From Hoplostethus atlanticus (Eukaryota > Chordata > Actinopteri > Trachichthyiformes > Trachichthyidae), in assembly GCA_034670405.1 (NCBI GenBank), contig JAXDDX010000054.1, positions 372,001 through 436,000 on the forward strand: 64,000 bases of DNA, written 5' to 3'. The position numbers and the translations under genes were made by a program. The notes below the pieces were generated by a model. That model was not told the DNA's origin, searched no databases, and saw nothing but the letters and a program-made list of their open reading frames with translations. Each line of letters starts with the position of its first letter. Position 1 is the stretch's first letter. This document shows, piece after piece, positions 1 to 13,839 of this stretch.

Positions 1-2509
1 CATTGCCAATGGTTTGAGAGGACCTGTGCTGTTGTTTGTTTGCTTGTTTGCCACAAAATTTGACAAAAGGTTTAAGCAAAATGGAACAAACCCTTGGGTG
101 TGGAACTAAAGAGGAAATGTGCAATGCTCAAAGATGTGGGGCCTCGTGTTGAGAAGGCTTGCATTGAAAGATGACAAGAAAATGAAGAAAGAACAACTGA
201 AATAGTTAGACGCTCCCCATCTCAGCCATTTCTCATGAGAAAATAGAATGGAAAAAACAACCTCTATTTCTATCTATTGGACCAGCCAAAGGCACATCAA
301 CTATTTTCACTCTCCTCTCCCCATCGTCCCTGAATGCAATCATTTCAGAATTGATTTTCATGGCTCAGAGAGAAATAATGGGAATTCTTTCTAATGTAGA
401 AAATGTATGTGTTCCTTTTGGTTAACCAGGATAGACCATATTTCAAGCTTGTCAGTTAGGGGAGTAAAAATATCTCATCTTTTGCTCGACTTTTTCTCCC
501 CTCCTATTCCCACTGTCTAAAATGACAACTCATCACCTCTAAAAATCAATCATATAATTCTATATTCGTTAGGCTCCTGAAACGACTGAGGAAGTTTGGC
601 TCTTTTTAGCACTCCTCGAGTCCATACTTGTCTATGTTTTGAGGAGATAAAATGGCACGCCAACCAGCAAATCATTCTTCATAGTGACGAGAGGGTGGGG
701 GAATGACAATTGCCTTAACATGCCCCAGTTAGCACTCACTTACCCAGTACATTCTCATTCATCCCCGCTCGCGCACTCTCACATCTCATTGCTGCGGGGC
801 TGAAGTCAAATCTCCATGTCCGTCCACAGCACCCGTCCGTGGCACACCGTCCACCCTAATTTGAAAAGCACACTTCCACGTGCGCATTCCATTCTCCGGC
901 AATTGTATTTCCCCTATTCACCCACCACAACTCACAAAAGCAGAGGCAATCCAAGAGCAGCAGCTCTCTCCCCTGGATGAGCCCAAATCCATTTACCTAG
1001 GGTTTATCCATCAGCAGCTGTCGAGTGTGTAACACACTGCCCAGGTGCCATTACTGTACCATTACACACCAGATTCCCCCAGTTTATTACCACTATAGGA
1101 GCATGTCAGCTATTATTAATGATATCTCAAGCCCTGCCGATGAAAGAGACTATTGATTGACAGAGGAGGTGAGGAGGTTGGGGATTGCCCAGACATTACC
1201 TATGTTTTTTTCTCTATTTTAAGATAGCTCTTCAGCAGCATGCTGCAAACTGGGACAAAGTATGCTGAATAAGTTACAGAGTTGCTGCTATTTCAAAAGT
1301 AGATTTGCTGCTCAAATTCAGGTCAGCAACTCTTCTAACACAAGGCTCTCTGTATCTTAGGAGAATGAGACTGTACAGATATGGAATCAGATTGGAGTTT
1401 CTCTTAAATAGCTCCATTGTAGCGGGGCCTTAATTGTGGTGAATTTGATCACAGATGATACACACATTGAATGAACAAGAATCCAATGTCTTGCTGTAAC
1501 TGCATGCGATGATTTTCACCAGTCTGCACTAGGTGGTCTTCATTTCACTCAGAAAAAGGTTTTCAACATGACCCAATCAATGTTTACCCAGACACTGCGT
1601 CTTGATGCATGCCAATCTAGGCGAATCTCTATAATAACTCACAAGGATGAAGAGCGTTAGAATTATACCAAGCTGCAATGACGCTCGCGCAATAAACAAG
1701 CGACGTGTCAAAATAAATTAGTGGCGAACATGATCTGATAGGAGGGGAAAACTCATCCCGACTCATAAGCCTTTTCATCAGTTCCATGCTTTGTTAAATT
1801 ATCATCAGCCGGTGTCAGGAGCAATCTGCAAGTGGCCACTTCTGAATCCTGATGGGAAAAAGGTCTATTGGCCCTCATGTTGACCAACAGAATATCAATC
1901 AGCGTTTAACTACACAAAGTGGATGAAAGAGAATGGGAGCAAATGGGGGAACAGAAATGAGCAAAGAAAGAATGCCCTGGAGATTTCTATAGAGCGTTTG
2001 CTTCTCCTTTGCCTGACAGATAGAGGAGAGAGATGACTGAATTTGACTCGAAAAGTAAACAGACTTTGTCTGGCAGCAGCAAGAGAAGTTTGGTGACAAC
2101 CCTGGCCTTTATCTGACAAGCACCCCCAAAAAAACTCCCTTTTCGATAAGGAATAGTGGTGGTTATTAAATTGTAAAAGGAGGAGGAAAGCAATGCGCTG
2201 AGGACGGCAAAGAGGAAGAAGTAACATTTTACTGTTAAAAGGACACAAGAGACGAGGTGTCCCGTTTCTATCTAGCTGTCTTCCTTTTCCTTATTGACTG
2301 TAGAGGAGAATCAAAGGTAGCGTATAGGCGTAACCTGGCAAGGTTATTTTCACAGTATTACTGTCTTATCAAACTGAGTGAAAACCTGTTGGTTCTGTCT
2401 GCAAGCTCAGCGAACCACCAGATTTATGAATGTTGGTGGTTGTGATTGCTCGGCTGTTGAGAGGTCATCTCGTAGCTGAGGGAACATTTGGTCCTTGAAT
2501 GGAACACGC
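1..2509. other. Gene-free intergenic sequence, partly CNE-like
   Basis: No exon with plausible splice sites or a recognisable protein was found; the open frames at 1900-2450 are short and resemble nothing I know. The stretch around 1040-1170 is complex, non-repetitive and carries TAAT/ATTA cores (for example TTATTAATGATATC), the usual look of a teleost conserved non-coding element. A second such patch lies around 1640-1740. Function is inferred only from composition; conservation was not measured. Confidence 0.6.
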
Positions 2510-2610
2510 AATAATAATAATAGCAATAATAATCATTTATTGGTGTAGCACTTTCAAACATAGTCAGAAAGTGCTTAACAGGAAAAAGTCACATACGAAA
2601 AATAAAAGAT
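2510..2610. repeat. Possible LINE/SINE 3'-end relic
   Basis: An AATAATAATAAT run is followed by TTTATTGGTGTAGCACTTTC and then GAAAGTGCTTAACAGG and an A-rich stretch. In fish genomes a sequence of the type TTTATTTGTATAGCRC..TTTCA...AAGTGCTTTACA is a widespread dispersed repeat, and this looks like a diverged copy. The family assignment is from memory and the element is short. Confidence 0.4.
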
Positions 2611-4322
2611 CACATTAATCCAATCACAATTATTTGATTTGATTGGCTTTAAAATGTCCATTTTACTCGACACCCCCCAACCTTGGAAAAAAACTTTCAC
2701 GTCTTGCAGATTTTATTGTCCGAAACCACTTTTAAGGTCACACAAAAATAGAAGTCTTGTCACGTCACTGTCATTAGAAGCTCTTGAACAAGCAGAATAC
2801 AACAGATTAGCGATTTAATTCCAATCCAGCTACTTAGTGAAACAACCCAGTAACCCTCCTATTTTATAAAACCCGCTATCATCTCAGTTAGTCTCTCATT
2901 GCTTTTCACTGATTGTTTTGAAAACGAGCGCAGAGTGCCAAGAGGTACATAGGGGTGTTGGGCCGACATGGTATGGTACCGTCGCTCACCACCGGGGTTG
3001 TGTTGAGGCTTCCTGTAGCATTACTTAAACATACATCTTCCCTCTGACAGGTTTTTGTTGTGCCAAGGCCTCCATGTGGGAATATGCCGGCGGCCTCATC
3101 TAAATTTCAAATAGGAATCAATTATTCATTTATGACTAATGCTGACTAATTGTGGCCTTTTTTCTCCCGCGTGCTAAGAGAGAAAGCGAGAAAGGATGTG
3201 AAAGGAACACCACTCAAGCTCTGTCAGCGTAGAAGCACCACTTGTGACTTTGTTGAAGAAACGTCGTGAGGTTTTCTAGCTCTGTGGATTGTCATCAAAC
3301 AGCTCACTGCTCACGATGCTTTTGCCCTGAAAGTGGGCGCCTGATAATCATTCTTGAATTTTAGCGCTCGTGTTTACGAGCTGATCTCCAGTCTTGACAT
3401 TTTCCTAAAAAACTGAACAGGTGTTTTAGTAATTGCCTGTCATTCAAGAGTTGACTTTGTTCTTTTTACCAACAGCTTCCCATTGAGTGAAGCGCCACAT
3501 GTTGTCCTCAGTACTTTCAAGGGTTTCTTCACTTTCAAACATCAAACTGCACTGAAAACTAACTGTAGCTGCTCCTACGTGTAACATAATTAAATTGCAA
3601 AAATATGAAATAGTCATGCATTTGTTTTGAATTGAATTTGTCTAAGGATGAGAATAATGTCCTTGATGTTTTTCAAATAAATGTAGTTTAATTAATATAG
3701 GAGTTCCATTATATAGTTCCATTGATCCAAAGGATGCAAACTGTTATATGGAGGCATTTCAAGGTATGTGTCAGTTTGAATGCTTGAATCATATTTGACA
3801 CATGAAAGGATTGCCTGATGAAAGGATTTAAGCATTTTCTTTTGAAAATGCAATAACTTTAATTCCAACGGCCCAAACAAATTCAGATATGGACAGTGTT
3901 CATTAAACGTCCTTGATCACACACCTATACAAATACAGACATTTTTGAAATCCTGTTATAGGGCCCCTTTAATGAGTCAACAACTTTGTCAGTGGACCAG
4001 GTGCATAAAGATGAACCCTTTGCATTGTGGGACAGGTGATGTCAAGGAAAAAGATTTTTCCTGGCTTTTTCATCTTTTCTATCTCTAAAGCATGTCTTTT
4101 CTTATTCATTTATTCTAACTTTGTGTCCAGGAAAGTCGATGTGGTGAGATTGTATGTTGGTAAACAGATGGCCCAAGGAGTTGGGGAGTGACACTCTGTC
4201 ATGGAGGGGGTGGGTCTGACGAGGGCACTGGCGTATACAAGGGGAATGGAGGACAAGACTCTGTGGACCACAGCCATTACTTTATATCTAATGAGGAAAG
4301 AGGCAGGTGATCTCCCTGTGGT

Positions 4323-4324
<2 letters not shown>
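2611..4324. other. Intergenic block with CNE-like core at 2930-3160
   Basis: No gene seen. Positions 2930-3160 form a complex block that includes GGCCGACATGGTATGGTACC, GCCGGCGGCCTC and a run of homeodomain-type cores (CAATTATTCATTTATGACTAATGCTGACTAATTG), characteristic of developmental enhancers. The 3590-3990 part is A/T-rich without recognisable content. Confidence 0.5.

Positions 4325-4365
<41 letters not shown>
4325..4365. repeat. (GT)n microsatellite
   Basis: About 41 bases of uninterrupted GT dinucleotides. Uninterrupted arrays of this length are typically polymorphic in fish. Confidence 0.95.
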
Positions 4366-4366
<1 letters not shown>

Positions 4367-6012
4367 CCGGAGATGCAAGCATACACAATGCGAGGTAATG
4401 GCACTGTGAGAGCGTGGCCTTAGGCGTTCCCATTGTCCTCTTTACGTCACAGCGCAGGAAGCAAGTGCATCTGAGAGAAACATAAAAAGGCAGCAAGCTG
4501 TGTGCATCTTCCTATCTGCAACGCCGAACCACCAATCTCACTGTCGTCATTCCCAGAAATGGACGGCTTAACCAGGCGTAGTCCTCAGCTGACTACTTAG
4601 GCCTGCCCGTCCGTATGCATACTGGCCTATGTGTGTGGGTGTACGACGAGAGCTAAACTGTGTCTGGTTGCGTGTGTGCCTGCGTGCGTCAAACAGCTCT
4701 ATTTGAGGTGGCAGGCACAGGTGCAGTAGCGGCATGGCGGGCTCCAGCAGGTTATTGGCTGACAGATGGAACGGAAAGCGGGGTGGGCTGGGGGAGGGCG
4801 GGTAGGGGCAAGTGCAGGGTGGATGTTGATGGAGAGGGAGGGGCTGGGTGGGGATCTGAGTGATCCGGGCCCTGTAACACACAATAAAAACTCATCCAGG
4901 AAACAAAGCTAAATACAGACCAACTGTGCTTGATTAATCATAACTTAGATTTGAGGTTGTTTAGACAAAATAATAAAAAATATCTGAACCCATATTGTGA
5001 TGTTTTTGCCCAGGTCTATTCACTATCCAATGGTTGATGAAGCAGGTACGATGCTGGTGCAGAGAATAGGATTGGATAGGCATAGAATTTCCACAATGCA
5101 TCCAAAAGAAGTTACGTTGGCTAAATAGTTTGAGAGAAATCAAGGCATGCACAGGGAAATGTAGAAAAGTCTAGCACTCTCAAAACTGTTTTTTTTCCCT
5201 TTTGTGAAGGACGTCAGCCCAGCGCACATATCGACACGGCATATTTAGTCATAAGTGCAGTTTTGCTTTTTCCAATACTAAAAAATGTTGCTAGCTAGCA
5301 AGAAAAAACTAATTTATTGCAGTGCCATGTCCAATGTGCATTTTTTTTTTTTAAATCCTTTCTTCGTGTTACTGGGTTGGTTGCTGACTTGAATGCAACA
5401 TACTGACAAGCTCCAACCGCACGACGACACACAGATCAGGAAGAGGAACATTACTTTTCAGAAACACATTACTATTTGCTGCACTGAAACCCTGAGCATG
5501 GCTGGCAATGTTAACTCCCATTTCAGTGGAGTACAATTAATCACACCTTTGCCGATCATACCAGTGACAGCTGGTTTTGAGTCACAAAACCCCACAATCT
5601 GACAGAATTGCACCTTTCAAAAAAAAAAAAGAAGAAAATATGACCATTAATATTAATACGGAAAAGGGGAGTAGAAATTGGGGGTTGGAAAAACAGGGGT
5701 GTCGGAGGTTGGGCAAATCAGCTCTTATTGAGTTTAATACTATGGCCCCTCTGTAGGGCTCATATTTTCCATTAATCTGCGCCACATGAATACTAATAGC
5801 CCCGTTGGCTTAATGGCCCTGCCCAAATCCCCATATTTGATTTCCGCTTTTCAAAGTGACCTTTCCCCGTGCTAATGGGCTCACCTGTGCTAGATCATGT
5901 AGTAGTGCGAGGGAGGATGGGACAACCTCGCCGTTTCAGCTCTCATTCAAAGACGACATCCGCCTTTTTTAGCCTGACACTCAAGTGATCAGAGAGACAG
6001 ATAGACAGACGC

Positions 6013-6013
<1 letters not shown>
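4366..6013. other. Intergenic block with CNE-like core at 5755-5990
   Basis: No gene seen. Positions 5755-5990 contain ATTAATCTGCGCC, several TTAATGG cores, CTTTTCAAAGTGACCTTT (an AAAGGTCA nuclear-receptor-type half-site on the minus strand) and CATCCGCC. This non-repetitive, motif-dense texture suggests an enhancer. Short A and T runs occur near 5341 and 5620. Confidence 0.5.

Positions 6014-6042
<29 letters not shown>
6014..6042. repeat. (CA)n microsatellite
   Basis: About 29 bases of uninterrupted CA dinucleotides, preceded by an imperfect GACAGA run. Confidence 0.95.
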
Positions 6043-6047
<5 letters not shown>

Positions 6048-7476
6048 ACCTGGCAGTCACTGAGCACGCCACCCTTTCATCTCATTTAGCAGTACATTAT
6101 GAAAAGCCAGGTAGCAGCCAAGCCATAATGACCTGCTACATCCCGTTTCTGGCTGAGCTAGTCAGGAGTGCCATAGCCTTTACTGCCTTAGTTTGAAATT
6201 ATCACCTTGTCAGAGAAGGTTTCAATTTCAGTTCATTTCAACAGCGCAGTCCATTCAATGGATTTTTGAGAATGCACGTTGTTCAGCGAATGCTGCAAAC
6301 GTCAATAGCAAATACGAATGCTGCAACTTGTGATCAATCCCAAATCGGTCCTCAGCCCCATAGGCTATACTATCCAAGATGGAAGGGTGTGGTCATGGGA
6401 ATGTTATGGTAGATCCTCTTTGCCTATATGACACTCTGAGGTCAGTTTATTGGCATGCCTCCATCCAGTCGTCTCTTTTACAGCCACTGCCAAGTGACTG
6501 ACAACGTGTTTTGCAGATTGTTGACTGTTGTTTCGGATTTGTTTTGCCTTGATGCTTCCCATCGGCATCCTTGATGGACATTTCCCATTGTTTGTTTGTC
6601 TGTCGTTTGGGTTTAATAAATGGCTCACGTTGGCGTCGCACTTTTGTTTCTTGTTGTGTTTGTGTTTGCCGCTGACATGCCGCTGTTCCCTGCATATTCA
6701 ATTAGTTGATTTATTTGTGTAGCATGCAAACAGACATGCGACGGCTTACAAGGTTATGTGCAAACAAGCGCTAGATACACTTTGCAATGCTAATCAACTC
6801 TTCTCCTGCTCTTCTTCTCCTCCAAAAGTCATACTGTACATTGAGATAGCGGGTTGCACTTTTGACCTACAGCATTAATTGATAGAGAATCTTTTTTTGA
6901 GTCTTCTGTCAATACAGGGTTCATGTTGAGATTTTTTTTATTTTTTTTTGGGTTGAAAATGAATGGACATATTGGGCCACATAGCTCATGAAGTATTATC
7001 AGTTCCTCATTCTCACCTTCTCTCAATACTTGGCATGAAATGATCACGTTAAATTACAATGATGCCAATTATTATTTATCCCCATCATGCAAGTCAACAA
7101 ATAAACCATGTGAATGCTCTGCACACGGTACGAACACACAGCAGCACCCTTCAACCCATTCTCTGCCAGAGCACTTTCTGTAGACCACATTCAGTCATTC
7201 TCACGAGAAACCAAGCCAACTACATCAGCTTTGATTGATGTGGCCCAGATGAGATTGGCCACAGATGAAGGTTGTCAGTTAGTGGTCGTGGGGGGGTGGG
7301 GGCAGGGGTTGGTCAGATAGCATTACCCCCCCCAGATGGAGGCAGACAGAGGACCCAGGGTCCAGATAAGATTGGACAGGTCAGCTTCACTTGGGCACTG
7401 GGGTGACGGCCCAGGGGAAGAGGCCTGTCGCCACTGATAGATGTTTGTCCAGAGCTCCAGCCACATGGACTTGACT

Positions 7477-7509
<33 letters not shown>

Positions 7510-9486
7510 CAGTCTCTCCATCGCTCCCTTGGTTTCCAACCCATTGTCCATTTTGCCATCCCTAGCATACAGCCCAAAGGGTAAAAGCGTTTTAATGGCT
7601 GTCCAAATTGTTAAAGACTAATGAGGTGGGGTGGGGGGGGGGGGCATACCTCTGACATCCACTTGACAACATATTGGATATTAGCCTACAAGCTAGCTAA
7701 AGATGAGACCCATGTTTACGAGCGATAGATAGATTCATGTTGATATTTGTTTGGATAGATTTGCACACCAAAGGTTGTTTTTTTGCGTGGCAGGCATTTT
7801 CAGCATTTTTGTCACTGGCAAGCTACCGGGATAACGAGCTAGCTGATCCCAACACATAGTCAAGGTGCTTGTATGTTGTCAAGTGAAAGAAGACATGCAC
7901 AGTGATAGGCACGGCAAAGAAAAAGAAAAAGTTTGGCACTCTTTGTTGCACATCACAGACATCAGGCCTAATGATGTGTCAAAAGCACCAGAAAACAGAA
8001 AGAAATGATGCCTCGCAGACCCTTGAAGGGGTCCGCACATTTTGACAGCTTTCTCCTCCCGTCTGCCCTATTTGACCCTTCTCACCTGTCTGCGAGCTAT
8101 GGGACCTGGTTCACATTATAGAGGTCTGTCATCAGGAACCTGCCCTTAGGCTACAGTGTCTCTGGTTGTCACATTGGAGAGCTCTAGCCGGTGTCAGAAC
8201 CCCAAGGCTCTCTCTCCAAGTGATGGAGCTATGCACGCTCGCGCATTCCCCCCCCCGCGGGGCTGCGAGGCGGGGTGAAAAGGGTCAAGAAATCTCCCGG
8301 CGCGCCACTCCCCTGCTTTCTAAATGGAGTCTCTTTAGGTTTCTCTCGAGGGATCCATCACGTCCCTGGGCCCGGTACGAGGACGTAAGCAGGAAGTTGG
8401 CTGGCTGAGACACCGCTTTGGCTGGATGGGACGTGGGCATATTTATGAGGCTAATAGAAAATCATGGCCCATTACAATTTAACTATCATCTTGAGATCCA
8501 TGCGTTTAGGTGTAGGAGGCGATGAGATGTAAAGATATATGGCTGAGTCAAACAGATTTGCTCATTCAATATTAAAACATTCTTCTCGTACGACTCCATC
8601 CATCATGGTTCGATCTCTCCTCATTGGATGCTGGAGAAGCTGTGTGCATTTGAACTTATATATGTTGACACCCATGCTTGTGTGTGTCTTTCCTACATGT
8701 ATGAAATGTGTCTATACAGCAGTGTCAGCTCTGCATTCCCGCTCTCCTCTCACCCCATCACCTGGTATTGGTATCGGCCCGGGAGGCCCTCAGAGGATCC
8801 GGCCCATTGTCAAGGCCCCAGGAACAGGGCAGGGCTCCCTAACAAAGCCCCGCAGGCCTCCACCCTCATGTCCTACCACTCGTCCTCTCATGTTCTCCCC
8901 CTTTTTCTTGCTCTCTGTCTCTCTCACCTCTCGTTGTTCTTTCCCAAACCGCTCGCTGACATCCGCTCTGTATCACCCTTTCTCCCTTTCTCTTCACGCT
9001 GTTCATACACCTCTCACATTCTCTGTCTCTTTATTTCTCTCCTCCAAGGCCAGTCTTCATCACAGCTCCTCTCACAGCCCACTCATCCATAGGTCCCATC
9101 CATCACCATCACATGGAAAGAGAGGGAGGGGAGCAGACGTATGAGCAAAGAGATGAGAAGAAGAAAAGGAGACACACAAGATCCACACAAAAAAAGGCGA
9201 AAAAAGTCAGATCGGTGAGAGAGACACTGCGAGTGAAAAAAGGGAGATGCACAGAGATCGGCCCCAAAAAACGGGAGGAAAGAAAGACTGGAGGAGGAAA
9301 TGACAGTGCAGAGGGATGAAACTGGGACACCAGGTGAAAAGGGTGAAGAGAGGCAGACAGACAGTCTCATTTTGGTAAGACAGAAATAAGAGGGATCCAG
9401 ATGAGCATTTGCTTTGTATCAACATTTGGTGCATTAAATTCCAAGATAATAAAAATAGCTAACAGTTTGAGAAGGTCTAACAGAAA
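6043..9486. other. Intergenic block, microsatellite and purine-rich tract
   Basis: No gene seen. It contains a (CA)n array at 7479-7507, a short G run at 7627-7644, a CpG-rich patch at 8226-8400 and a strongly purine-rich stretch at 9113-9330 preceded by pyrimidine-rich sequence (8880-9060). The long open frames here come from this biased composition: they are serine/leucine-rich on one strand and lysine/arginine-rich on the other. They are not genes. Confidence 0.6.
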
Positions 9487-9505
9487 ATATATATATATAT
9501 ATATA
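9487..9505. repeat. (AT)n microsatellite
   Basis: A short uninterrupted AT dinucleotide run. Confidence 0.9.
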
Positions 9506-12500
9506 CCATCCAATGGTGAAGATTTCTATTTCTATGTCTTGCTTTGTCTTGCTGTTTGTGCTTCAGGCTATGACCTTTTGACAGGGTGCTCTCTCTTTTG
9601 TTGAATCCGCCATAGGCAAGGCTAACAAAACAGCGCAACCCCAAGAATAATAAAGCTGTTACACACTCTGGCAGACACTTTCTGAACGAGATAAGTTTAT
9701 TTTAAAACACTCTAACTTGAAAGACAAAAAATGCAACAAAGTTGGTCAGCGGGGGGAATAAAAAAAATAATAAAATGAAATGGCTCGGAAATGAGAGCAA
9801 GTTGGCTGAAGTGGAATCAAAGCCCAGCAACGGGTCCCAGCATCATCCTCCAGCTATGCCTGGAGGCCTAAATGTCTAGCTGGCAATGTCTATATCCATC
9901 AATCAGAAATAATGGGGTTTGGAAATCCACCCCTACGCTTTAAAACCTCAGTCGGCAGAGAAGGATATATAATTTGACAAAATTGATCAGTAATAGAAAA
10001 GTCAATGTTGATATCTGAATCGGAGCATAATGGCTGCTACACATATACCTCTCATCATACGTACTGTGTGTAACTAACGTGTCACATATGCCTCACGTTC
10101 ATATTTTTACCTCATGACACCCAGTCATATCACTTCAATCTGCCTACTCATATGTCCAGATAGCGGTGGGCTCAATAAGGCTAGCTTGATGAAAGGACGC
10201 CATTTCCTGTAAGATGAATCTCAGTCTAATTGGTGTGTTTATATAAAATGTCACCTCATCCGTCTGTTTGCCTCTCTCTCTCTTTCTTCCTCTCTCTCTC
10301 TCTTTGCATTGAATCTCTTCTTTTTTTTTTTTGTCAGGGGCCACAAACATAATTAATGTCAGAGCGCAAGGAAGCATGTTACTGGTTTATGGATTTTGAT
10401 GGTAATCTTCTGGATTAATTACGTGATGTATGTGCCTTGTTAAGGTAATCGGGCTCGGGTAAATACAATGCATGAACTTTGATGGGCGAGCTGGCAGGCG
10501 TTTTCTCCCCCTGCCTCCCTAAATCAATTTACCCCCGCTCCCCGAGTCATTCCCGCATCGCTTCACCGAGAGATACCGCCTAGGTATGAAGGTTGCACAT
10601 TTAATGAATTGGCCAAAAGAGGGTCAAATGATTACAATGATTACAACGATAATGGCACGGTGAAACCCATGCAATTACTCAGACGCCTCGCCACCAGTAC
10701 GTTTGGATGCATTTATACTGTAAACTCACGGTTTCATCAACATGGAAATTGGGTCCCAGGATGGGATAGATATCATTCATGTGTGGAACGGCCAATTCAT
10801 TTGGATGAAAATGGGCTGGTGTGTGCTTCTGTTTGCATATGTGCATGTATACACACAGATGTGCATCCAAATGGCGTCGTCGCGTGCTCCTGCGTAAGGT
10901 GGTATGTAATGGGAGGAGGAGAGAGCGAGCCGGCGAGGAGAGTAAAGAATGCATCGGGAGTGCGGACACCCACCCAGCGCCGGCAAGACAGTCAATCTTC
11001 TCCGCCCAGCATCGCTGAAAATGCCACTCGGCGACCAAGGTTGTTTAGCGAGTAAACAAGCCCCCCGGCCGCCGTGCCTCCAAAGGCGTATATATATATC
11101 CGCAGGAATAATGGCCGGGCAGAGGGGGGAAGAGGTGAATCAGGCCCCGCCGTCATCCCGCCGATCGCCCACGTAGCCGGCTGATAGGTTTCCCCCATCT
11201 TCCCACACAGGCTCTCTCTCTCTCTCTCATGCATGCACACACACAAATAGATGCACTCATACCTATACTCGATGTGCAAGGAGGTATTTTTCGATTCCTC
11301 CCTTCCTCTAGGGTCCCTGCTGACAGCTTTGATTTGAGCCCTATGGTGGGAGAGGGACTCCCAGGGTTTCATCTACACTAGTAAATCACCACACCACGTG
11401 TATATGTTTGTCTGTGTGTAAAGGAAAGCAAGCGCGACAGAACGTACAAGCATGTGACTGAACACGTGTCTCTGTGTTATAGTTACATTTACCTTGTTTT
11501 ATGCGACTATCATCATTTCGATCTTCATTCTCTCACTTACCTTGTGGTGAAAAAAAAAACTGATTTACTCCTTTCCTTTTAGCCAAATTAAGCAAAGACT
11601 GAAGTCGCACAGTACCACGTCTTGATCCAGCACCGGCAGAGTGACAAGCATACACAAAACGGATTGAGACGACAACGGCCAATTAAGCCAAAACAAGCTC
11701 TCGCTGATGAATTACCGTGGTTGCACAGTATCGCACAAAAATATATATGCCCGTAAATAAGCCAAGGCAATGAAAATGCCAGCATATTTTTTTTTAACTT
11801 TGACTTATGGGATGTGTTTAAGGATGTTGGATTCAAATGGGCTTTAAAATATAGATGTTCACCCACATTTATTTGGCAGAATATGAGTTACAGAGACCAA
11901 CAAGCTGGAATATTGTATACAGTCATCACTGCCAATGCTATTCACTGCCAATTCTCATCCGCCATGTATAGACACAAATCTGGAGGAACAAACTCAGTTG
12001 TTTGCATGCAAATGATACATCCCCATGCACCCTTCAACCCCTGTAGAATGGGCAGGCCTGTTCCTCTCTCTGTTGCATGCCTTTGTCCCAATGTTATCAG
12101 CCAAATGATAGCATTGTTAGCGACGGACCAGTGGTTCTCTCTCTTGTTCTCTCTCTCTCTCTCTCTGGTCTGGTGGTCAGTTATTGGGACTTCTGGGGGT
12201 GAAAACGGTCATAGATAGCATGAACACAAATGCGCACACACGCATGCACTCCACAGCATCCACAGCCCCAGTGGAGCTCAAGGCCATTCACACAGCCTCT
12301 GGGCGTGCTACGGACTCCGATATGGCCTAGTGGCGCGGGCAGCACCATTGTCCCATATTAATACACTATCGACCCGCCCAGACACGCTTTGTCAATGGAC
12401 GGTGCCGTCGGACCAGATTTTCTCTGGGCCATATTGATGTGGGGGCACTAGAGGAAGGCAGTAATGGATACATAGTCGGCAATAAGAACCTCGGCCACGC

Positions 12501-13821
12501 TTGGGGAGCGGACGACGAGGGTATTTTTGTTTTTTCTCTTCCCATAAACTCTTCTCCTCGAGCCGCTCAAGGGTCCCCGCGAAGCGCCCGTGCAGCCCCA
12601 TCACCAGGCCAGCAGACACCAGCAAGACCACGAGGTCCACCGAGGGTTAAGGTTGCTATTTCAGTTTCTGGCATGATGGATTATTTCTCGCCTCTCCGTC
12701 TCTGACGCCAGCCATGCATCTCGACCGCCATACCGATTTGGCAAATGTGAATGTATATGTTTATATTTATGGGTTCAGATATAAAAAAACGGGTGGGCGT
12801 GGGGGGGGGGGAGGTTTGTCTCAGCACTTTGCCGTCCCCCGACACCTCTCTCTATCTGTAAATATCTCCAGACAGCCATGTCAGGGATTTATGTGAAGGT
12901 GACAACACGAGAACTAGCTGTCCAACTGTTTCAGTCAGCTATCACAGCCTGGAAATAAATGAAACAGATGACAGACAAATTCTGAAAAGAATGGCACACC
13001 GCATGCATGTTGTCAGCTCTGTTGATAAGACACATGCATATACTGGTGCTATATTAGGGTGTGTGCTAATATATCCAACTCAATGAAGACGATTCTCAGA
13101 GATTAGACACGAAACCTGGATCGATGTGCGATTTATTTTTTTCACTCTACTGGAAGAAATCCGATTCATTTTTTAACAGACGTATCCTTTTTTTTCTGTT
13201 TCTGTCCTGCCTCTATGTTGTAAAGCCGCTGAGTGGGCTGTGTAGCGTTTTCATTTCTAACCATTTGAGACTTCGCCAGTGACCCATAATGTTGCTTTTT
13301 GTTGGCCCTGAGTGGAACACAGGCGGAGACACGAGGAAACGACAGCTTAGCGGTCGGGGGAAAACAGCAGGTTAGCATGCAGCTCCGAAGACAAGGAGCC
13401 GTGTTTCCCCCTCCATTACAAGAGCTCAGAAAATTGCCTAATGCACACGCGAGCGGAGAGGTCGGACACAGCTGTCCAGCGTATGACAGTCCCTCAGTGC
13501 TGCACTCCGCCCCCAGCCAGGGGAAAGCCTGTGTGCAGCATGCTGACGAGGAGAAAGTAGACCACGTCGCCAGGTTTTCGGAGCTTCGGGGATGCGGAGG
13601 TGAGGTCCCGCGGGAGCTGACCTAGAAGCTTCAGGTGGGTTACGCCCCCACCCCACCACCCCTGCCTTTTCCCGCTGTTGGGAGGATAGATTGCTAGATG
13701 GATGGATAGGTGGAGGGACACAGCAGAAAGAGCCAACAATTTCATTTCCCATCTGCCACGTTAGTGCAGCATCAGCAAGCGTATCGTTCTCTAACCTATT
13801 TTGGTCTGTAGATATTCCAAC
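9506..13821. other. Intergenic block with several CNE-like segments
   Basis: No exon recognised. CNE-like, non-repetitive segments are at 10380-10620 (TAATTACGTGATG, GGCTCGGGTAAATACAATGC) and 12240-12480 (GACTCCGATATGGCCTAGTG, CCATATTAATACACTATCGACC). Simple repeats include CT runs at 11211-11228 and around 12155. The open frames at 10609-11055 and 11814-12218 have no recognisable domain and start at arbitrary ATGs. Confidence 0.5.
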
Positions 13822-13839
13822 TTTTTTTTTTTTTTTTTT
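13822..13839. repeat. Poly(T) run
   Basis: Eighteen consecutive T residues. No identifiable retroelement body adjoins it on either side, so I treat it as a simple homopolymer. Confidence 0.9.

Noticed and set aside
8539-9144. 201-residue open frame
   Set aside because: Ser/Pro/Leu-rich, lies in a CT-rich zone, overlaps another open frame in a second phase, and has no recognisable domain.
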